From Gp6-AA40 sp036274155 (GTDB lineage Bacteria > Acidobacteriota > Vicinamibacteria > Vicinamibacterales > UBA2999): a stretch of 64,000 nt of DNA. This document shows, piece by piece, positions 58,870 to 64,000 of the stretch. The notes beneath the pieces are model-generated. The model searched no databases. It saw nothing but the letters and a program-made list of their open reading frames with translations, and was not told where the DNA came from. The DNA lies in assembly GCA_036274155.1 (NCBI GenBank), contig DASUGH010000158.1, forward strand, positions 27,916 through 91,915. The letters run 5' to 3'. Each line of letters starts with the position of its first letter. Positions within the stretch are counted from its first letter, which is position 1. The position numbers and the translations under genes are program-made.

Positions 58870-60688
58870 AGGCGCGTCCTTCCTCGTCCTCGAGCGAAAA
58901 GCGCTCCGCCTGCAGATCGAACATCGTCCGGTACCGGCCGCCGCGCGCCATCAGCTCGTCGTGACTTCCGAGCTCGACGACCCGTCCCTGCTCGAGCACG
59001 CAGATGCGGTCGGCGTGACGCACCGTCGAGAACCGGTGCGAGATCAGGATGGTGGTGCAGGATCTCGTCGCCGCCAGAATCCGATCGAAGATTTCCGCTT
59101 CGCCTCTCACGTCGAGCTGCGCCGTGGGCTCGTCGAGGAGCACCACCCCCGCGCCGAGCCGCACCGAAAGGAGCGCCCGCGCCAGCGCGACGCGCTGCCA
59201 CTGGCCGCCCGAGAGGTCGGTGCCGTCCGCATAGCCGCGAGCGAGGACGGTGTCGAGCCTCGCCAGTTTCATCGCGCCTGCCGACGCGAGGGCCTCGGAA
59301 ATCAGGTAGTCGGGCGCCCCCGCCGGCGCCACGTTGTCGCGGAGCGGAAGCTCGAAGCGGATGAAATCCTGGAAGACGGCGGTGAGTCGCTGACGCCACG
59401 ACTCGAGCCCGAGCTCGCGCAGGTCGATGCCGTCCACCTCGATGCCGCCGTCCTGCGGATCGTAGAGGCGGCACAGCAGCTTGGCGAGCGTTGTCTTGCC
59501 GGCCCCGTTCTGACCGACGATCGCGATCGAGGAGCCTGCCGGGATCGTCAGATCGAAGTGCTCCAGCACAGGACGGCCGCCCGGGTAGGCGAAGGTGACG
59601 TCGCGAAAGCGGATCTCGCGCGCTGGCAGACCGCCGGCATCGCGGTGGCCCGGCGTGAGCGCCCCGGCGCTCCGCATCGCCGGTTCGAGCCGCAGAACGG
59701 CGGCCACCGGCGCGGCTGCACCATCGAGCGCCCAATTGAGCCCGCCGAATGCAATCATCGACGTGCCGACAGCCGCCTGTGCGAAGACGACCAGCTCGGC
59801 GAGCGTGAGGCGTCCGGCAACCGTCGCACGCGCCATCATCGCGAACATCACGATGTTGGCGGTGCCGACGATGAGGAGACTCCACAACACGGGCCGCTCG
59901 CGCAGCCGGGTTGCCTCGTACAGGAGATCGTGCAGCCGCGAGCGCCGGTCGACGAACCGCGCGAGCACCCAGTCGGCAAGCCCGAAGAGGCGGAGCTCCT
60001 TCGCTGCCGGCGCATCCACCGCCAGGCGGTAGGCGTACTCGGCGTCGCGCTGAGCACCGCGGACTTCACTGGTATTGCGGTCGCGCCAGACTGCGCTTTC
60101 GCGCAGCAGCCAGTGTGTGGCGAGCCACGCCCCGCCAAGCACGAGTGGCGCCCACCAGGCGAAGGCGAACAGCACGACGGCACACGCGAGGCCGCCGACC
60201 ATCTCCACCAGGCTCCCGGCGATGAAATCGATCGAATACGCGAGCGGCGGGCCCATCATGCCGAGGTCGAAGTCGCGCGCGACTGTCAGGTCGCCCATCA
60301 ACGTCGCGTCCTCCAGATGAGCGATTCCGGAAGGCCGCACGCAGGCCAGCGTCAGCTTGTCGTAAAGCCACGCGGCAGTCCGGTCGCCGAGATTCGCGCT
60401 GATGGCCTGATGAATCGGCGTGAGGACCTGAAGGAGCACGAACACGGCGCCGGCGAATCCGAGGGGGCCGGCAAGGGAGTCGCCGCGCTGGACGGCGGCA
60501 ACCAGTGCGCCCATCGCCACGGCAAACGCCGCGGGCAGGAGGCCGCGCAACACGAGCACGACCCACCAGGCCGCGGCCAGCACGCCGTCGGCGCGCGGCA
60601 GCACGGCGAAGAACTTCCACTCCGGACGTTCGAACAGGCGCGTCAGCACGGTGCTTCGAAGCGTGCGCGTGGTCGCGCTCCGCGTCAA
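58853..60688 (-). CDS. ABC exporter half-transporter (canonical)
   Basis: 611 residues. Helices in the first 320 residues, then an ATPase with Walker A GQNGAGKTT, LSGGQWQRVALARALL signature, Walker B GVVLLDEPTAQLD and ILISHRFSTV. Slightly longer than the partner encoded next. Begins 49 bases after a histidine kinase gene; the three genes probably form an operon. Confidence 0.92.
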   Translation of the reverse strand: MTRSATTRTLRSTVLTRLFERPEWKFFAVLPRADGVLAAAWWVVLVLRGLLPAAFAVAMGALVAAVQRGDSLAGPLGFAGAVFVLLQVLTPIHQAISANLGDRTAAWLYDKLTLACVRPSGIAHLEDATLMGDLTVARDFDLGMMGPPLAYSIDFIAGSLVEMVGGLACAVVLFAFAWWAPLVLGGAWLATHWLLRESAVWRDRNTSEVRGAQRDAEYAYRLAVDAPAAKELRLFGLADWVLARFVDRRSRLHDLLYEATRLRERPVLWSLLIVGTANIVMFAMMARATVAGRLTLAELVVFAQAAVGTSMIAFGGLNWALDGAAAPVAAVLRLEPAMRSAGALTPGHRDAGGLPAREIRFRDVTFAYPGGRPVLEHFDLTIPAGSSIAIVGQNGAGKTTLAKLLCRLYDPQDGGIEVDGIDLRELGLESWRQRLTAVFQDFIRFELPLRDNVAPAGAPDYLISEALASAGAMKLARLDTVLARGYADGTDLSGGQWQRVALARALLSVRLGAGVVLLDEPTAQLDVRGEAEIFDRILAATRSCTTILISHRFSTVRHADRICVLEQGRVVELGSHDELMARGGRYRTMFDLQAERFSLEDEEGRAYDVLA

Positions 60689-60737
60689 TCGATTATTGAA
60701 GACGTTTCAGCCGCGTCGGCGGCCTTCCTGCAACGCT

Positions 60738-62456
<1,719 letters not shown>

Positions 62457-62602
62457 CGGGATCCGAGGGCGTCCTGCCGCGCCCGAACGCGTCGCGATAC
62501 GGCATCGCTGTCGTCGTATGGATGTGGGCCGGTGATTCGCGCAGCGCGAAATTCATCCAGCAGAAGCGTTGAGTCGGAAGTGACCCTGCCGCGAGGGACA
62601 AG

Positions 62603-62636
62603 CGGGTGCCGCCTCCTCGTGCGGAAGCGGCACCCG
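62603..62636 (-). terminator. Stem-loop after the NmrA-like gene
   Basis: CGGGTGCCGC pairs with GCGGCACCCG (10 bp) 14 bases past the NmrA stop. No U-tract. Confidence 0.55.
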
Positions 62637-62649
62637 GATCGTGGCGAGC

Positions 62650-63627
62650 CTAGGTCGAGGCCGGCGCCGGCGCCGGCTCGGTCGCTGCCTTTACCTTGTC
62701 CTTGTTCTTCTGCAGGAACGCATCGAAGCTCTGCAGCGCCGGGTTCAGCGTCTTGGCGGTGTTCAGGTCGCGGAGGGCGAAGAACTCCTTGTCGAAGTCG
62801 CGGTAGTACTGAAACATGTTGCCCATCTCGTCGGCGCCTGGGAATTTGTACCCGCGGTACTCGTCGGCGCCCGCCGCGTGGTAATAGACCGACGGCAGTC
62901 CTACCGCGCTCGCCAGCTTCTTGCCCATCTCCTCGATGGTCAGCGCCTCGCCGTAGACGCCCACCCTCTTCCCGATGTACTGATTGCCGGCCTTGAGGAT
63001 GCCGTAGGCGATCTTGCCGATGTCCTCGGCGGCAATGCCCGCGAGCTTCTTGTCGCCCATCGGGAACGCCCAGGAGTACACGCCCTGCTCGTTCTTCTTC
63101 GGCGCCAGGCCGAACATGTAGAGGTTGTCCCAGTAGAACGTCGTGAGCAGGAAGGTGGTGGGCACGCCCGAGAAGTAGGCATCCGCTTCGGCCTTGGCGT
63201 CGAAGTGGGGAACGCGGTACTGGCCCTGCAGCATCGGCATGCGCTTGTCGTCGGCCGCCATGACCTTTCGCGTGTCCTCGAGCGTCGACCAGATCACGTG
63301 CTTGACGCCGGCGGCCCTGGCAGCGTCGGCGATGTTCTTCGCCTGCGCCTTCTCCTTCTCGGCGGAGAAGTGCTCCCAGAAGTTGGTGACGGCATAGACG
63401 CCGTGCGCGCCGGCGAACGCCCGCTTCAGGCTCTCGACGTCGTCCAGATCGGCCTTGACCACTTCCGCGCCGCGCGCCTTGAGCGCTTGGGCCTTGTCCT
63501 TGTTCGGGTCGCGCGTCACGGCGCGCACCGCGAATCCGCCGTTCGGGTCGTCCAGGATGGCGCGCGCGAGGCCGCCACCCTGGGTGCCCGTCGCGCCGAT
63601 TACCGCAATGATCTTCTTCTCGGCCAT
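62650..63627 (-). CDS. NmrA-like NAD(P)-binding protein
   Basis: 325 residues, ATG 63627 with AGGGGAAGAG upstream. Atypical short-chain dehydrogenase: IIAVIGATGTQGGGLARAIL (GxxGxxG, 8-27), AVRAVTRDPNKDKAQAL, DLDDVESLKRAFAGAHGVYA, and the NmrA-type FEHF/TTFYWDN region. The catalytic Tyr of dehydrogenases is lacking, so redox sensing or regulation is more likely than catalysis. C-terminal APAPAST low-complexity tail. Confidence 0.88.
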   Translation of the reverse strand: MAEKKIIAVIGATGTQGGGLARAILDDPNGGFAVRAVTRDPNKDKAQALKARGAEVVKADLDDVESLKRAFAGAHGVYAVTNFWEHFSAEKEKAQAKNIADAARAAGVKHVIWSTLEDTRKVMAADDKRMPMLQGQYRVPHFDAKAEADAYFSGVPTTFLLTTFYWDNLYMFGLAPKKNEQGVYSWAFPMGDKKLAGIAAEDIGKIAYGILKAGNQYIGKRVGVYGEALTIEEMGKKLASAVGLPSVYYHAAGADEYRGYKFPGADEMGNMFQYYRDFDKEFFALRDLNTAKTLNPALQSFDAFLQKNKDKVKAATEPAPAPAST

Positions 63628-63654
63628 GTTCTCTTCCCCTCGATTCCGCTTAAA

Positions 63655-63722
63655 GGGACGGCCTCCCGGCCGTCCTCACAACCGTCCGTCGACTTGCCCC
63701 CCGTAGCATTGGCGAAGGGGGG
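63655..63722. repeat. Palindromic intergenic elements
   Basis: GGACGGCC/GGCCGTCC hairpin (8 bp, loop TCCC) at about 63656-63675, then GCCCCCC ... GGGGGGC around GTAGCATTGGCGAA at about 63695-63722. Both look like intergenic repeat types rather than gene sequence; no second copy in the window. Confidence 0.4.
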
Positions 63723-63739
63723 CCCGCCTCCGATCGCAC

Positions 63740-64000
63740 TTACCTGGCGCCCATGAGCTGACCGCGAACCGTCTTGGCCGCCTCGGTGAGCGCTCTGAGC
63801 TTCATCTTCGCGACCATGCGGGCCAGCGGCTTCATGCCGCAATCGGTGCTGAGCGTGATCTTCTCCGGCGGCACCACCGCCAGCACCTTCTTGATGCGCT
63901 CGACGATCTGCTCCGGCCGCTCGATCGCGTTCGTCCGGATGTCGAGCACACCGACCTGCACCCCCTGCTCCTTCGGCAGGTTCTTCAGGAAGTCGACGCC
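63740..64000 (-). CDS. MetE-like methionine synthase C-terminal part (5' end outside window)
   Basis: The minus strand enters from the right edge and stops at 63740. VGVLDIRTNAIERPEQIVER, VPPEKITLSTDCGMKPLARM, then MKLRALTEAAKTVRGQL match the end of the cobalamin-independent methionine synthase barrel; the Cys in STDCGM is the zinc-binding Cys. Some stand-alone barrels of this type have other substrates, so the exact reaction is open. Confidence 0.8.
   Translation of the reverse strand, partial: GVDFLKNLPKEQGVQVGVLDIRTNAIERPEQIVERIKKVLAVVPPEKITLSTDCGMKPLARMVAKMKLRALTEAAKTVRGQLMGAR

Overview
The DNA is GC-rich and dense with families typical of Acidobacteriota: large MacB/FtsX permeases next to PadR or BlaI regulators, a TIGR03435 domain, DUF1592/DUF1552 cytochrome-type proteins, PD40 propellers, DUF6152 and M56 peptidases. 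Class Vicinamibacteria is my best guess from this gene content. No 16S gene, tRNA or other RNA gene was recognised, so the placement is inference. No phage, IS element, CRISPR array or replication origin was seen.

Layout. 1-3.7 kb (minus): a DUF1592 c-type cytochrome protein followed by a DUF1552 Tat protein, separated by stacked hairpins. 3.8-9.5 kb: a TIGR03435 gene tail, a small basic protein, an orphan ABC permease, and a BlaI - M56/TIGR03435 antirepressor pair with a clear operator. 9.6-16.7 kb: histidine kinase, OmpR/PhoB regulator, receiver-PP2C phosphatase and a PD40 protein, with TTGACA hexamers repeated at about 11-bp intervals in front of the first and third genes. 16.8-19.8 kb: PadR plus a second orphan permease. 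19.9-22.3 kb: a secreted-protein module ending in DUF6152. 22.3-31.7 kb: a PNPOx-GAF protein lacking its N-terminus, a tungsten/molybdenum aldehyde oxidoreductase with its MoaD-like partner, an S41 protease, a truncated DinB gene and a GntR-slipin operon. 31.7-39.4 kb: a surface-glycan locus (Wzm/Wzt-type exporter, methyltransferase, four transferase-like proteins). 39.4-49.5 kb: a Thr-rich secreted protein, PadR plus membrane protein, a lipoprotein hydrolase, and a second secreted module in which the first protein is fused to a metallo-beta-lactamase fold without zinc ligands, then an amidohydrolase, SnoaL, DUF4382, DUF2007 and a chagasin-type inhibitor. 50-64 kb: SGNH hydrolase, cupin, acyltransferase, a second BlaI-M56 pair, a G-rich tandem repeat of about 300 bp, a heterodimeric ABC exporter with a histidine kinase, an NmrA protein and the end of a MetE-like gene.

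Genes appear to work in small local units: regulator plus effector (BlaI/M56 twice, PadR twice, GntR/slipin), a phosphorelay with its own binding sites, and two copies of a secreted-protein/DUF6152 module. The clearest unusual signals are the four-fold TTGACA array, the zinc-less MBL fusion in a repeated module, the matching BlaI operators, and an unusual number of gene fragments: about six truncated or frameshifted coding remnants, several meeting at sharp junctions. No single system was found that I would call proven novel.
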